64,000 bases of DNA, from contig NZ_CP014692.1 in assembly GCF_002005445.1 (NCBI RefSeq), forward strand, positions 3,361,001 through 3,425,000, written 5' to 3'. Under the pieces are notes generated by a model that was given only the letters and a program-made list of their open reading frames with translations, made no database searches and had not been told where the DNA came from. Position 1 is the first letter of the stretch. The number at the start of each line of letters is the position of its first letter. The DNA comes from Acetobacter aceti (GTDB lineage: Bacteria; Pseudomonadota; Alphaproteobacteria; Acetobacterales; Acetobacteraceae). Made by a program: the position numbers and the translations under genes. This document shows, in pieces, positions 15,161 to 25,026 of the stretch.

Positions 15161-16762
15161 TCAATCGCGCACATTGCCCATGGACCATTCACGGCCGCGG
15201 GGCGTTTCCACGTATTCAGGCCAGTGGTAATCAACCGGCGCCCTGAAATCTTTGGGCAGCAGCGGCGCAATCCAGCGTGATCCGCCTACTCCGCCGCCGG
15301 TCCGTTCACGGAATTCGGCCTGTGCCGCTTCCAGCACCGCGGGTTTTGTCAGCAGGTCGAGCAGCGTGGTGGTGATGACCTGGGAGGCGCGGCTCCACAT
15401 CGGGTCGATGCACGCGGTATAACCGGCCATAGCGTGGCGCGCCCATGCAGGATAGCGGTAGCCGGGGGCTTCGGGGTGATGCAGGGTCGGGCGGGCGACA
15501 TACAGGCGGACCGTCGGCGCGTGCCATGTATAATCCACGTAGTCATCCGCCGCGTAATGCTTCTGCCATGGCGGCAACTGTTCACGGAAGGCTGCCTCGG
15601 CTTCCTGTGGTGGAGTCAGCTTCATCATGTTGGGCAGCAGGGGTTCTGTGGTCTCGGGCAGGCCGAGGGTCTTGTGAACGTCCTGGGCAAACCGCACCGC
15701 GTCCTCACCCCATTGTGGCGCGCCCAGTCTTTTGAAATTCGCGAAAGTGGTTTCCGCCATGACATGGTTGGGCAGACCGGGACGGGTCTTGGTGATCCAT
15801 TCCTTTTTGACGGTGCAATGCGTCATCGCCGCGATACTGTCGGCATTGCGGTCAAGGATTTCAAAGGCCGACTGGCACATATCCAGCGAAGGCGCGCGCA
15901 TTGAGTACTGGATCTGCCCGATTCCGGGAGCAAAATTGTCCGCCGTGGCCTGACCGGCAATCGGGATGAATTCGTTGATGGTCCAGCTGCCGGTATGCGG
16001 CAGGATGGATTCCTTCATCATCTTGGAATTGGTGTACATCAGACAGACCGCATCGATCGCACCGGGTGCACGTGCAATGGCATGGATATGCGTGATTTCA
16101 CCCGATGAAATATCCGCCTGCCATGTTTCGGGATCGGGGCATTCGAATGTGTAGATGCGGCTCCAGTAAGGTGCGCTTGTCGTTTCCCAGAAGCATCCAT
16201 TCGTCAGCGCGGGAAAGGAATGGGGATGGAAGCTGATGGCGGCATCCAGCCCGTCATAATAGCCGTGCGCGGCATGCACCGGCTTTGAACCGCACATCTT
16301 TTCTGCCGGTTCGCCAAAGAAGACGAGCGTGCCAGGAATGGAATGCGCTTCCATGGCCCGTTTCGTGGCAAGGAAACCGGCCAGAGCGCCGATACCCAGT
16401 GCGGAATGCGGGTCGGTATGACCCGCCGCCAGCTTGCTTGTCCCCTTCCGAGGCTGCCGATAGGGAACGGCTTCCTGCGACTGTCCGGGCACCGCGTCGT
16501 ATTCAGCGTAGCCCGCCAGCACCGGACCGTCTCCGTTACGCCATTCCGCACGGAAGGCGGTCGGCATTCCGGCCGTAGCTTCCTCCACTGTGAACCCTTC
16601 GCTGCGCAGGCGTTCGACATACCAGCGGCTGGAGCGGTATTCGCGCCATGACGGTTCCTGAAAATCCCATATTGTCTTGTGATCTTTGGAAAATGCCGCC
16701 TGCCGTTCATTCAGCCAGTCGAGCGCGCAACGCTGCGCATCGGAAAATTCGTCATTCCACAT
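15161..16762 (-). CDS. M20 peptidase-family amidohydrolase, AbgB-like
   Basis: About 533 aa, close to AbgB (p-aminobenzoyl-glutamate hydrolase subunit) and related M20D amidases. Visible motifs: GYAEYDAVPGQSQEA, AAGHTDPHSALGIGALAG (metal-site His and neighbours), VFFGEPAEKMCGSKPVHAA and DAAISFHPHSFP. The start at 16762 follows GGAGAG and lies just after the stop of the amidinohydrolase gene; the frame extends eight codons further, overlapping it. Hydrolyses an amide of an amino-acid conjugate by family analogy. Confidence 0.85.
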   Translation of the reverse strand: MWNDEFSDAQRCALDWLNERQAAFSKDHKTIWDFQEPSWREYRSSRWYVERLRSEGFTVEEATAGMPTAFRAEWRNGDGPVLAGYAEYDAVPGQSQEAVPYRQPRKGTSKLAAGHTDPHSALGIGALAGFLATKRAMEAHSIPGTLVFFGEPAEKMCGSKPVHAAHGYYDGLDAAISFHPHSFPALTNGCFWETTSAPYWSRIYTFECPDPETWQADISSGEITHIHAIARAPGAIDAVCLMYTNSKMMKESILPHTGSWTINEFIPIAGQATADNFAPGIGQIQYSMRAPSLDMCQSAFEILDRNADSIAAMTHCTVKKEWITKTRPGLPNHVMAETTFANFKRLGAPQWGEDAVRFAQDVHKTLGLPETTEPLLPNMMKLTPPQEAEAAFREQLPPWQKHYAADDYVDYTWHAPTVRLYVARPTLHHPEAPGYRYPAWARHAMAGYTACIDPMWSRASQVITTTLLDLLTKPAVLEAAQAEFRERTGGGVGGSRWIAPLLPKDFRAPVDYHWPEYVETPRGREWSMGNVRD

Positions 16763-16775
16763 TATCCCGCTCTCC

Positions 16776-17789
16776 TCAGATATCATCGCGGATCAGGGGA
16801 CCGGTCGAGCAGTGCAGGCCGCCACCACCCGATATCATCTTGTCATACTTGACCGTAACGATATCGACCCCGGCGCCAACCAGCGCCTTGCGTGTTTTTT
16901 CGGACACGCCTTCGGGCATCACGACGCGGCCGGGGGCGATTGCCAGACAGTTGATGACAGATACATCATCTTCATAACCGACTTCGATGACGTGAATTCC
17001 CAGTTCACCAAGCTTTTCAAGGAACCAGTAAGGCAGCAGGGCAATATTGGCGATGGCAAGGTCCGGGGCGAGCATGACAAACACGCCATCGATATGAAGC
17101 CGATAACCGGTCAGTTGAATGCGCAGTAGTTCTACACCCTGCGTACGCAGGACTTCCTCGATCTGGTCGGCTCCGGATTCCGTGGTGCGCGAGGAAATCC
17201 CGATGACTGCGGTCGTGGGGTTCAGCCATGCGAAGCTGCCGCCTTCGGCAACACCACTGCCTGAAATCGTCCGCAGGATCGGGCACCCCATACGGGCCAG
17301 AGTCTGGGTAACGGGCCGTTCTTCGCCACGGCGGATTCTTGGGCCCATGCGAGTGACAATGGCCCCTCCTTTTACCGCAATGAGCGAATCACGGGTAAAG
17401 CAGGATTTCATACGGCCCGGCGCGATGGAGTCGAGATAGACAACCTCCACGCCCTCCCCACGCAGGGTGGCGACGTAACTGTCGTGCTGCGCCTGCATTG
17501 CCGCAAGATCCGGGCCTGTATCGCCACGCCAGTACCAGCCTGCTTCGACATCGCCGAAAGCATTGTTTTCCATACGTTTCGACGTATCAACAATGTTCAC
17601 TTCGTCACCGGGGCGGTGCATCATGACCATGCGCAGACGCCCAACGTCGTTGTTACATCCCCATTTCTGGCCCCATACGGTTTCCTGCTGTGTTGTATCC
17701 TCGAATGCGGGTTCCGCTTCCGAGGGGAACAGCTTGATCAGCTGGTTATAACGCCATTCGCCTTCTGTGATCGCATTCATATCACGCAT
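16776..17789 (-). CDS. Amidinohydrolase/DDAH-like enzyme (arginine deiminase superfamily)
   Basis: 337 aa guanidine-modifying enzyme. It has the superfamily FTRD motif (131-134), the EGGS loop, catalytic His232 in LHIDGVF and nucleophile Cys327 in GGGGLHCSTGPL. Members hydrolyse or transfer amidino groups (dimethylarginine dimethylaminohydrolase, arginine deiminase, amidinotransferases). First gene of the minus-strand operon, facing the TonB-receptor operon across a 620-bp regulatory region. It strongly suggests that the imported substrate carries a guanidino, amidino or related group. Confidence 0.87.
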   Translation of the reverse strand: MRDMNAITEGEWRYNQLIKLFPSEAEPAFEDTTQQETVWGQKWGCNNDVGRLRMVMMHRPGDEVNIVDTSKRMENNAFGDVEAGWYWRGDTGPDLAAMQAQHDSYVATLRGEGVEVVYLDSIAPGRMKSCFTRDSLIAVKGGAIVTRMGPRIRRGEERPVTQTLARMGCPILRTISGSGVAEGGSFAWLNPTTAVIGISSRTTESGADQIEEVLRTQGVELLRIQLTGYRLHIDGVFVMLAPDLAIANIALLPYWFLEKLGELGIHVIEVGYEDDVSVINCLAIAPGRVVMPEGVSEKTRKALVGAGVDIVTVKYDKMISGGGGLHCSTGPLIRDDI

Positions 17790-18412
17790 GACCCATTTAT
17801 ATTATTGAATATAAGTAATTAATCCCGGATGCAGCAAAAACATGACGGCTGCTTCGGTCATGATCTCATCTTATAGTGCCTTGGCGTCGACGCAAGAAAA
17901 ATTTGGAGTTGACACCAAAAAGTCTGGACAGGGCCGATTCATTCCGTTTACGTTACTAATTATCCGGTATGTCAGAGATATCCCGGAAGCAGGGATCTTA
18001 AAAATTCTCTGTTATTTCAGGCAGGGATTCCAACCTGTGATTCAGCATCAATTTTCCTGCTGCAGGGTGGGCCGACATGAGAGTTACGTTCCACAGGGTC
18101 GGACGGCAGGGTGAAATAATGTTACTACAAGGAAATAGAGCGCGCGTGAGTATCATAACTGCCGAGATGAAGCGCCGCTCATATCGTTTCGATATCATTC
18201 CAATTATGGGAGTGAGTGCCGGGAACATGAAAAAATCAGGTTGCAGACTGATTTTTCCAGATCAGTTCATGGCGCAGGTCTCTGCCCGTGGTGTTTCGCG
18301 TGGCCGCCTGCCCGGTGCGGTCCGTCATGTTCCGGTGTCTAAAACAGTCAGGTGCAGGAATAAAAAGTAACCAATCTCAAAAACCCTACAATCATCCATC
18401 AGGAGGCATGTA
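17790..18412. promoter_or_regulatory. Divergent control region of the catabolic cluster
   Basis: 623 bp between the outward-facing amidinohydrolase and TonB-receptor operons. It should hold both promoters and the operator of the TetR regulator encoded at 25027. I see one clean palindrome (17797-17814) and AT-rich promoter-like sequence near 17800-17830. The TonB gene has a strong AGGAGG ribosome site at its start. No convincing gene lies inside. Confidence 0.5.
17797..17814. promoter_or_regulatory. Candidate operator palindrome
   Basis: Perfect 7-bp arms TTATATT / AATATAA with spacer ATTG, only 8 bp upstream of the amidinohydrolase start. Position and AT-rich symmetry suit a promoter/operator; the regulator could be the TetR protein at 25027. 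Confidence 0.4.
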
Positions 18413-20764
18413 ATGAGACGTAGCCGATGTCTCGGGATTTTCATTGTATGTTGTGTTCCATACATTGATTCTGCAAAGGGAGCGACCGTATCTTCCGGGG
18501 CCGCTCCCGCTCCAGGGCAGCGTCATGGTGTTATGGCGGCGCCGCGGGCAGGCGCCCACACGGTGCGGCACGGTGCGGGCGCCGCACCGCGACAGGTGTC
18601 GGAGCAGTTGCGTGTCGTGTCCACCGCCCGCACCCAGTCACACGGTACGCGTGAAGTGGTCAGCCGCGCCATGATGGACAACTTCGTGCCGGGCACAAGT
18701 GCAGTCAAGATGCTTGCCCAGTTGCCAGGCGTTCAGTTCACGTCGTCTGATGCGCTGGGGGTGGATACGTGGTCTTCCACGCTGTACGCCCGTGGCTTCG
18801 TGCAGGACCAGATGGGCTTTACCCTTGATGGGGTTCCGTTGGGTGATCAGGGATATTTTACTTATAACGGCCTGAAATCTCAGGCTGCGATCGCGCCTGA
18901 AAATATTGCCAGCATGGATATCTCGCAGGGTGCGGGTGCTGTGGACGCGCCAGGGACCACCAACCTGGGTGGCCAGATCTCCATGGTTTCATCCGATCCC
19001 CTGCAGAAGGCCGGGGCACGTGTTTCGCAGTCCTTCGGCAGCTGGAATGCGTACCATACGTTTGTCCGGCTTGACAGTGGCAACCTGAATAGGACGGGCA
19101 CCCGGTTTTACGTATCCTATGTCCGTAATGACACGGACAAGTGGAAGGGCGCGGGATACCAGTTTGAACAGAACGTCAATGCCAAGCTTGTCCAGCCGCT
19201 GAAGAATAAAAGTGAACTGTCGTTCTTCTTTGACTGGAACAACCTTGTGCAGCCGGTTGATTATCAGGATCTCAGTTTCAATTTCCTGAAGGTGTATGGT
19301 ACCCGGCTTGATCAATACTATCCCAATTATACCAACGCCTATAACGCGGCGGAGGGGAAATACACGCTGGGCCAGGACAAGACGAACGATCCCAAGGACG
19401 TTGCATATTATGACGTGGGGCGTGTCTGGAATGACTACCTTGCGTACACGAAACTCAAGCTGAACATGACAAACAACCTGTCATGGGACACGACTTTGTA
19501 TGGTCATGGCCAGAAGGCGATGGGGGTGTTCACCAACCCCTTCCATGCCTCGCCCAACGGGGCGCCATTGTCCGAACAGATCAAGCGTCCCTGGCTCATG
19601 CGTTACGGGTTTACGTCCGGTATGAACTGGCGCATGGGACACAATGTCCTCAAGGCCGGGATCTGGTACGAATACTACCGCAACGCCATAAGCCAGACAT
19701 TGTACGAAGCCCCGCTGTTGGGGCAGGGTGTACCGGATCCAAACCATTTGGGCGCTGCGTTTGATCGCATGTGGGCCTTCGATTTCAACACCAATACTTT
19801 CATGGGCTATGTGGAAGACCGGTATTACATCATGCCCAACCTGGTAGCGTCTGCCGGGTTCAAGGCCATGACGTCCACCACCCGTGGATCACAGGTGGCG
19901 AACAATACGGGCGAGGCGGCACTGGCGCAGGGCAGCCTGAATGCATCAGACGGGTTCCTGCCGCATTTCAACGTTGATTACAATCTCGACCGGCATAACG
20001 AATTCTATTTCGATATTGCCAAGAACCTGCGTACTTATGCTGATGGTGGCTATGGCCTGGGCAGTGTCTGGGGTGTAACCAACCTGCAGACGTTCAATGA
20101 AATGAAGAAGGTGATCAAACCGGAAACCGACTGGACCTATATGGTCGGCTACCGTTATCAGGCGAAGAAACTGTCTGCATCTGTCAGCTTCTACCATACT
20201 GATTTCTTCAACCGCCTGCAGACGGTCGCATCAGGTAATATTGTCAACCCGACGGATTCAGTCGCCAACGTAGGCAGTGTCCACATGAACGGCGTGGACG
20301 TGGGGGCGACGCTCCGCCCGTTCAAGGGGCTGAGTTTCTACAACAGCTTCAGTTATAATCATGGATGGTACGGATCGGATGTGTCCGATGGCGGCACGGC
20401 CTATCAAACCAAGGGGAAGAGGATCGTCAACTATCCTTCCTTCATGTATAAAACGCAGCTTGCTTATACCTACCGCAGTGCGCAAGTGCATTTTGACGCA
20501 TCCTACATGTCCAGCCGCCCGTTTGACTACGTGAATACGCTGCATGTTCCGTCCTACTGGCTGGCGTCTGTGGGAGCGCGTTACAACTTCGATCGTGTCG
20601 GCCCGCTCAGCACGCTGTCCGTCGGTTTCAACGTCTATAACCTTTTCAATTCCACCTATATCGGAACGATGGGGGACAACGGAAATCCGATGCAGGGTGA
20701 TTATCAGTCCTTCAGCATCGGCGCGCCGCGTTCCTTCTTCGGTACCATCTCCGCTTCCTATTAG
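18413..20764 (+). CDS. TonB-dependent outer-membrane receptor
   Basis: 783 aa. N-terminal export signal, a proline/alanine-rich stretch, then a plug domain (about 90-200: VKMLAQLPGVQFTSSD, TLYARGFVQDQMGFTLDGVPLGDQGYF, GAGAVDAPGTTNLGGQISM) and a ~22-strand barrel ending with an aromatic residue (FFGTISASY). It imports a substrate too large or scarce for porins, using TonB energy. It heads an operon with an amino-acid-type ABC importer, so transport through both membranes is encoded together. Substrate unknown; siderophore uptake is possible but the catabolic genes argue for a nutrient. Confidence 0.92.
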   Translation: MRRSRCLGIFIVCCVPYIDSAKGATVSSGAAPAPGQRHGVMAAPRAGAHTVRHGAGAAPRQVSEQLRVVSTARTQSHGTREVVSRAMMDNFVPGTSAVKMLAQLPGVQFTSSDALGVDTWSSTLYARGFVQDQMGFTLDGVPLGDQGYFTYNGLKSQAAIAPENIASMDISQGAGAVDAPGTTNLGGQISMVSSDPLQKAGARVSQSFGSWNAYHTFVRLDSGNLNRTGTRFYVSYVRNDTDKWKGAGYQFEQNVNAKLVQPLKNKSELSFFFDWNNLVQPVDYQDLSFNFLKVYGTRLDQYYPNYTNAYNAAEGKYTLGQDKTNDPKDVAYYDVGRVWNDYLAYTKLKLNMTNNLSWDTTLYGHGQKAMGVFTNPFHASPNGAPLSEQIKRPWLMRYGFTSGMNWRMGHNVLKAGIWYEYYRNAISQTLYEAPLLGQGVPDPNHLGAAFDRMWAFDFNTNTFMGYVEDRYYIMPNLVASAGFKAMTSTTRGSQVANNTGEAALAQGSLNASDGFLPHFNVDYNLDRHNEFYFDIAKNLRTYADGGYGLGSVWGVTNLQTFNEMKKVIKPETDWTYMVGYRYQAKKLSASVSFYHTDFFNRLQTVASGNIVNPTDSVANVGSVHMNGVDVGATLRPFKGLSFYNSFSYNHGWYGSDVSDGGTAYQTKGKRIVNYPSFMYKTQLAYTYRSAQVHFDASYMSSRPFDYVNTLHVPSYWLASVGARYNFDRVGPLSTLSVGFNVYNLFNSTYIGTMGDNGNPMQGDYQSFSIGAPRSFFGTISASY

Positions 20765-20777
20765 GACAGGAGCATAA

Positions 20778-21599
20778 ATGCGCTTACGTCGCCTGCCCCT
20801 ATTCGCATGGACTGCCTTCATGTCCGTTCTTGCCGCAGGGAGCATCATGCTGTCCCTGTCGGCCATGACCGCCGGATACGGGGCGCCGCCGGCGCCTCTG
20901 GTCGTGGGGATCAACCCCGTTTACCCACCCATGGAATTCCATGCGCCGGAAACGGGTGAGCTTCAGGGCTTCGATGTCGATTTCGCCTATGCGCTGGGAA
21001 GGCAGATGGGGCGTCCGGTGGAAATACGCGAAGCGTCCTTTCCCCAGTTGATGATTGATGTCGGTTCAGGGCGGATTGATATCATCATCAGTGGTCTGAA
21101 CGACACGCCTGGTCGGCGGGGTGTTCTCCGCTTCATTGATTACCTGCAGTCCGGCGCCCAGTTGCTGGTGTCGGGCAGCAGTCCGTTCACACGGGACATC
21201 GACCTGTGCGGTGGGACGGTATCCGCCGCTCGTGGCACCGATTTCGCCCGTATCCTGCAGGTATGGAGCGCACGTGTCTGCACGGCCGGGCATCTGCCTG
21301 ACATCACAGTGGTGGGGACTGAGAATTCCGCCATGGCCCGTCTGGAACTGCGTGAGGGCAGGGTGCAGGCCGCCGTACAGGGACAGGAAACGGTTGGATA
21401 TTTTCTTGATAATGCCCATTCGCTGTTCCGCCGGTTTCTGCCCCCTATCAGCCAAGCCTGTCTTGCGATCGCCATGCGACATGACAGCGCGCTGTTTGAG
21501 AATATCAGAGCCAGTTTCGAACAGATGAAAAAGGATGGGAAGTATCAGAGCCTTCTTCGAAAATGGCACCTGGAAGCCAATACAGTCATTCCCTCATAG
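20778..21599 (+). CDS. ABC transporter solute-binding protein, family 3 (2 of 3)
   Basis: 273 aa periplasmic protein with N-terminal signal/anchor (LFAWTAFMSVLAAGSIML). Core motifs VVGINPVYPPMEFHAPETGELQGFDVDFAYALG and DIIISGLNDTPGRRG identify SBP_bac_3. It starts 13 bp after the TonB gene behind ACAGGAG and immediately precedes the permease, so it is the obvious partner of this importer. Confidence 0.9.
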   Translation: MRLRRLPLFAWTAFMSVLAAGSIMLSLSAMTAGYGAPPAPLVVGINPVYPPMEFHAPETGELQGFDVDFAYALGRQMGRPVEIREASFPQLMIDVGSGRIDIIISGLNDTPGRRGVLRFIDYLQSGAQLLVSGSSPFTRDIDLCGGTVSAARGTDFARILQVWSARVCTAGHLPDITVVGTENSAMARLELREGRVQAAVQGQETVGYFLDNAHSLFRRFLPPISQACLAIAMRHDSALFENIRASFEQMKKDGKYQSLLRKWHLEANTVIPS

Positions 21600-21615
21600 T
21601 CTGCACAGGTGAGAC

Positions 21616-22446
21616 ATGTCTGCTGAAATACAACTCGACGATCACAGCACGATCATAGAACGGGGCCGTTACCATATGGCCGTGTCGCTTGTGGGCGTAC
21701 TGGCATTCGTGGCGTGGCTGATCCATGCCTTTGCCGTTTCCGATATCGAGTGGAGGTATGTAAGCCATTTCCTGATGGTCCGCACCATAATGCAGGGTGT
21801 GGCCGCAACGTTGCTCATGGCCATATCCGCCATGATGCTGGGTACCGTGATCGGCCTGACCTTTGCCATCGTGCAGCAGTCAGGCAATCCGGTCTGGAAA
21901 ACGGTGGTGGCCGGTTATGTCTGGCTGTTCCGGGGGACGCCGGTCATCCTGCAACTGCTTTTGTGGTTCAATCTGGCGCTGGTGTTCCCGCATATATGGA
22001 TACCCGGTTACGGTTCGGTCCAGACAGTGCAGCTTATGACGCCGTTCCTCTCCGCGCTGCTTGGTCTGGGGCTGAATCAGGGGGCCTACATCACCGAAAT
22101 CATGCGTTCCGGTCTGACCAGTGTGGACAAGGGACAATATGAAGCCTGCTGCATGATCGGCATGACACGTCTGCTGGCGCTGCGCCGGGTCATCCTGCCA
22201 CAGGCCCTGCGGGTGGTCATTCCACCACTGGGGAACGAGTTCATCAGCATGATCAAGCTTACATCGCTTTCAAGCATGATCCAGTATCCGGAAATACTGC
22301 ATAACGCACAGAACATCTATTATGCCAATGCCCGGGTGATCGAACTGCTCCTTGTGACCGGGTTCTGGTATCTGACGATTGTGACCGTTCTCATGCCTGT
22401 GCAGTATTTTCTTGAAAAACGTATCAACAGGGGATGGTCGGGATGA
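21616..22446 (+). CDS. Amino-acid-type ABC transporter permease
   Basis: 276 aa, five to six transmembrane segments, HisM/GlnP type. Near residue 90 the typical [14 protein letters not shown] is present; the ATPase-contact EAA loop follows as [43 protein letters not shown]. Only one permease gene is present, so the channel is probably a homodimer. The last codon overlaps the ATPase start by ATGA. Confidence 0.92.
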   Translation: MSAEIQLDDHSTIIERGRYHMAVSLVGVLAFVAWLIHAFAVSDIEWRYVSHFLMVRTIMQGVAATLLMAISAMMLGTVIGLTFAIVQQSGNPVWKTVVAGYVWLFRGTPVILQLLLWFNLALVFPHIWIPGYGSVQTVQLMTPFLSALLGLGLNQGAYITEIMRSGLTSVDKGQYEACCMIGMTRLLALRRVILPQALRVVIPPLGNEFISMIKLTSLSSMIQYPEILHNAQNIYYANARVIELLLVTGFWYLTIVTVLMPVQYFLEKRINRGWSG

Positions 22447-23258
22447 CTGCCACAGATATTGCAGCAATACCTGCGTCACCCATCCTTGAGGTCAGGAACC
22501 TGAGCAAGTCGTACGGCAGCACATCCATTCTGAAAGGGGTGTCGTGTACCCTGAACCAGGGGGATGTGATGTGCGTGCTGGGCGGATCGGGATCGGGCAA
22601 GACCACACTCCTGCGCTGTATCGCCCAGCTTGAGCGTTATCAGGGCGGCAGTGTGGTCGTGGATGGCGAACTGATGGGGATTGCTGCAGCAAAGAGCGGA
22701 CGTTTTTACCGCCTGTCGGAGCGCCAGATCGCGCGCCAGCGTCTCGAGACCGGTATGGTCTTTCAGAAATTCAATCTGTTTTCACACATGACAGCGGTGC
22801 AGAATGTGATGGAGGGCCCTCTCCATGTCCTGTCTGTCCCGCCGGCGGAAGCTCGCAGGGAGGCCTGTCGCCTGCTGGAATGGGTAGGACTGGGGGAACG
22901 GATGGAGCATTATCCGGCCCAGTTGTCCGGTGGCCAGCAGCAGCGTGTCGCCATCGCCCGGGCCTTGGCCATGAAGCCCAAGGTCATGCTGTTTGACGAA
23001 CCGACCAGTGCGCTTGACCCGGAATCCGTAGGCCGCGTGCTGGCGGTCATGAAACAGGTTGCCGCAACCGGCATGAGCATGATCGTCGTGACCCATGAAA
23101 TGGGTTTTGCGCGTGAGGTCGCAAGCCAGGTCGTGTTCATGGATCAAGGGGCCATCGTGGAAAATGCCCCGTCCGCACAGTTCTTTTCCGCGCCATCGCA
23201 CCCACGAGCGGCTGATTTCCTAGCCTCCACGCTGGGCGCGCGCGCACAGACCAACTGA
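22443..23258 (+). CDS. Amino-acid-type ABC transporter ATP-binding protein
   Basis: 271 aa GlnQ/HisP-type ATPase. Walker [15 protein letters not shown]-loop [16 protein letters not shown], signature [15 protein letters not shown], Walker [15 protein letters not shown] and the switch His in [12 protein letters not shown] are intact. The start at ATG 22443 overlaps the permease stop; an upstream ATG at 22434 is less likely. Confidence 0.94.
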   Translation: MTATDIAAIPASPILEVRNLSKSYGSTSILKGVSCTLNQGDVMCVLGGSGSGKTTLLRCIAQLERYQGGSVVVDGELMGIAAAKSGRFYRLSERQIARQRLETGMVFQKFNLFSHMTAVQNVMEGPLHVLSVPPAEARREACRLLEWVGLGERMEHYPAQLSGGQQQRVAIARALAMKPKVMLFDEPTSALDPESVGRVLAVMKQVAATGMSMIVVTHEMGFAREVASQVVFMDQGAIVENAPSAQFFSAPSHPRAADFLASTLGARAQTN

Positions 23259-23279
23259 AATTACAGGAATACATACAAG

Positions 23280-24173
23280 ATGTCTGCAACCTATGAACGC
23301 TATCGCAACGTCCCGCTGACGCCCCCCAACCAGGCACCGCCCGCCCTGCGCTACCCCTGGCCCGAAGGGAACCGGGCCGCCATGTTCCTGTCTTTCGATA
23401 TTGATGCGGAAAGCGCATGGACCGGCAAGGATCCGTCCCATGCCGACCGTCTTGTCACCATGTCCTTCGGCGGGTTCGAGGCACGGGTGGGCACACCCGT
23501 CATCCTCAGGCTTTTACGGGAAATGGAGCTGAAGGCCACGTTTTTCATTACCGGCTGGGCGGTGGAAGCCCACCCCGCCATGGCCGAGGCGGTACTGGCT
23601 GATGGTCATGAAATCGGGCATCACGGCTATCATCATCTCATTCCCGAACCCGGCGCCGATCATATGCAGGAGGAACTGGATTACGGGCTGGAAGTGCTTA
23701 AAAGGCGGCTGGGCGTGGTGCCTGTGGGTTATCGTGCGCCCATCGGGGAAGCATCAGCCGAACTGTGCCAGAGCCTGAAGGAGCATAATTTTCTCTATAC
23801 CAGTTCCTGGTTTGATGATGTGCGCCCTTACCGGCAGTTGATGAAGGACGGATCGCCCGGCCTGATTGAACTGCCCCAGACCACCAGTTACGATGACTGG
23901 ATGCACGGGCTTGCGAACCGTTTCAGCCCGCGCTCGATCTTTCCCAAGGAGCATGTGCTGTCGATGTGGCGCGATGACCTGGACGAAACCCGCGCATGGG
24001 GTGACCTTGTGACAACCGTGTTCCATCCGCAGGTAAGCGGTCGGCCGATGCGCTTCCGGCTGTTGCGTGAATTTTTGCAATATACTGTCAGTTGCAACGA
24101 CGTATGGATTACAACAGGAGAGGAGATCGCACGGTATTACGAACAGCAGGAAAAAGCCCTTGCGGTATCGTGA
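23280..24173 (+). CDS. Polysaccharide-deacetylase-fold hydrolase (PuuE / imidase-like), 2
   Basis: 297 aa cytosolic NodB-fold enzyme, paralogous to 13398-14315: SFDIDAES, KATFFITGWAVEAHP, ADGHEIGHHGYHHL and GYRAPIGEAS. No signal peptide. Two such enzymes, one in each operon, might open two different rings or act on successive intermediates. Follows the ATPase by 21 bp. Confidence 0.83.
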   Translation: MSATYERYRNVPLTPPNQAPPALRYPWPEGNRAAMFLSFDIDAESAWTGKDPSHADRLVTMSFGGFEARVGTPVILRLLREMELKATFFITGWAVEAHPAMAEAVLADGHEIGHHGYHHLIPEPGADHMQEELDYGLEVLKRRLGVVPVGYRAPIGEASAELCQSLKEHNFLYTSSWFDDVRPYRQLMKDGSPGLIELPQTTSYDDWMHGLANRFSPRSIFPKEHVLSMWRDDLDETRAWGDLVTTVFHPQVSGRPMRFRLLREFLQYTVSCNDVWITTGEEIARYYEQQEKALAVS

Positions 24174-24186
24174 TCGTGCATTCGGG

Positions 24187-24984
24187 ATGATCCGCGCCCT
24201 TCTGCCCGTGCTGCTGTGGCCGGTTATGGCCACAGCAGCACCCCGGCAGGTGGTGATCGGTGTTTATCCCAGCTATCCGCCGCTCGACATGCGAGACCCG
24301 GAGACGGGGCAGCTGGAAGGCTTTGATATTGATCTTGCCACCGCCCTTGCCCGGCAGAATGGCTGGGCGCTGACATTTCGTGAAATCAGTTTTGAAGAAC
24401 TGCTGCCTGCCGTCCAGACCGGGCGTGTGGACCTGTTCTTCAATGGCATGATCGACAATGCGGTGCGGCGGGAATCCGTGGACTTCGTGGATTATCTGCG
24501 TGAAGGATCGCGTTTTCTTGTGCCGACGCGCGATGCGGCGATTTTCCGTACCCAGCGTGACCTGTGCGGCAAATACGTCGCGGCCAACAGGACCACCAGC
24601 CAGCCGGCTCAGATCCAGCAATGGAGCGCGGAAAACTGCAGTGGGAACGAAATCAGGTTCTATCCCGCGGAAAATGACTCCGACGCCATGATCCAGCTTT
24701 ATGAAGGGCGGGTGCAGGCGATGATGGTTGACAGCATTGTCACCCAATATGTGATCCGACGTGAAAAGGGACGAATTACGGCAATGGAAGGGCTGATTTT
24801 CCCACAGAAATTCGGAATTGGGTTTCATAAGGGCAACACGGAACTGGCGGAACAGATCCGCAGCGGCCTGCGTGAACTTGTCCTGAATGGAAATTATAAA
24901 GAACTTCTTGATAAATGGGGTTTGCCGCAGGAAAATGGCCTTGACGAAGAATTGCGGCAGTCGTCCGTACCTGTCAGTCAGTGA
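24187..24984 (+). CDS. ABC transporter solute-binding protein, family 3 (3 of 3)
   Basis: 265 aa from ATG 24187, chosen because it gives a clean signal peptide (MIRALLPVLLWPVMATAA) right after the preceding stop; the open frame extends further back into the deacetylase gene. Motifs VVIGVYPSYPPLDMRDPETGQLEGFDIDLATALA and DLFFNGMIDNAVRRESVDFVDYL match the two paralogues. Three binding proteins for one permease suggest a range of related ligands. Confidence 0.88.
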   Translation: MIRALLPVLLWPVMATAAPRQVVIGVYPSYPPLDMRDPETGQLEGFDIDLATALARQNGWALTFREISFEELLPAVQTGRVDLFFNGMIDNAVRRESVDFVDYLREGSRFLVPTRDAAIFRTQRDLCGKYVAANRTTSQPAQIQQWSAENCSGNEIRFYPAENDSDAMIQLYEGRVQAMMVDSIVTQYVIRREKGRITAMEGLIFPQKFGIGFHKGNTELAEQIRSGLRELVLNGNYKELLDKWGLPQENGLDEELRQSSVPVSQ

Positions 24985-25026
24985 TGGATACGTGCGCACA
25001 GCCTGCTATCAGATGGACCAGCCGGT

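Noticed and set aside
18077..18370. 97-aa plus-strand frame before the TonB receptor
   Set aside because: No ribosome site, basic low-complexity composition, and it occupies the divergent regulatory region.
18413..24984. Siderophore uptake as the role of the TonB/ABC operon
   Set aside because: The ABC parts are of the polar amino acid family, not the iron-siderophore family, and no siderophore or Fur-box feature was seen. Kept only as a remote alternative.
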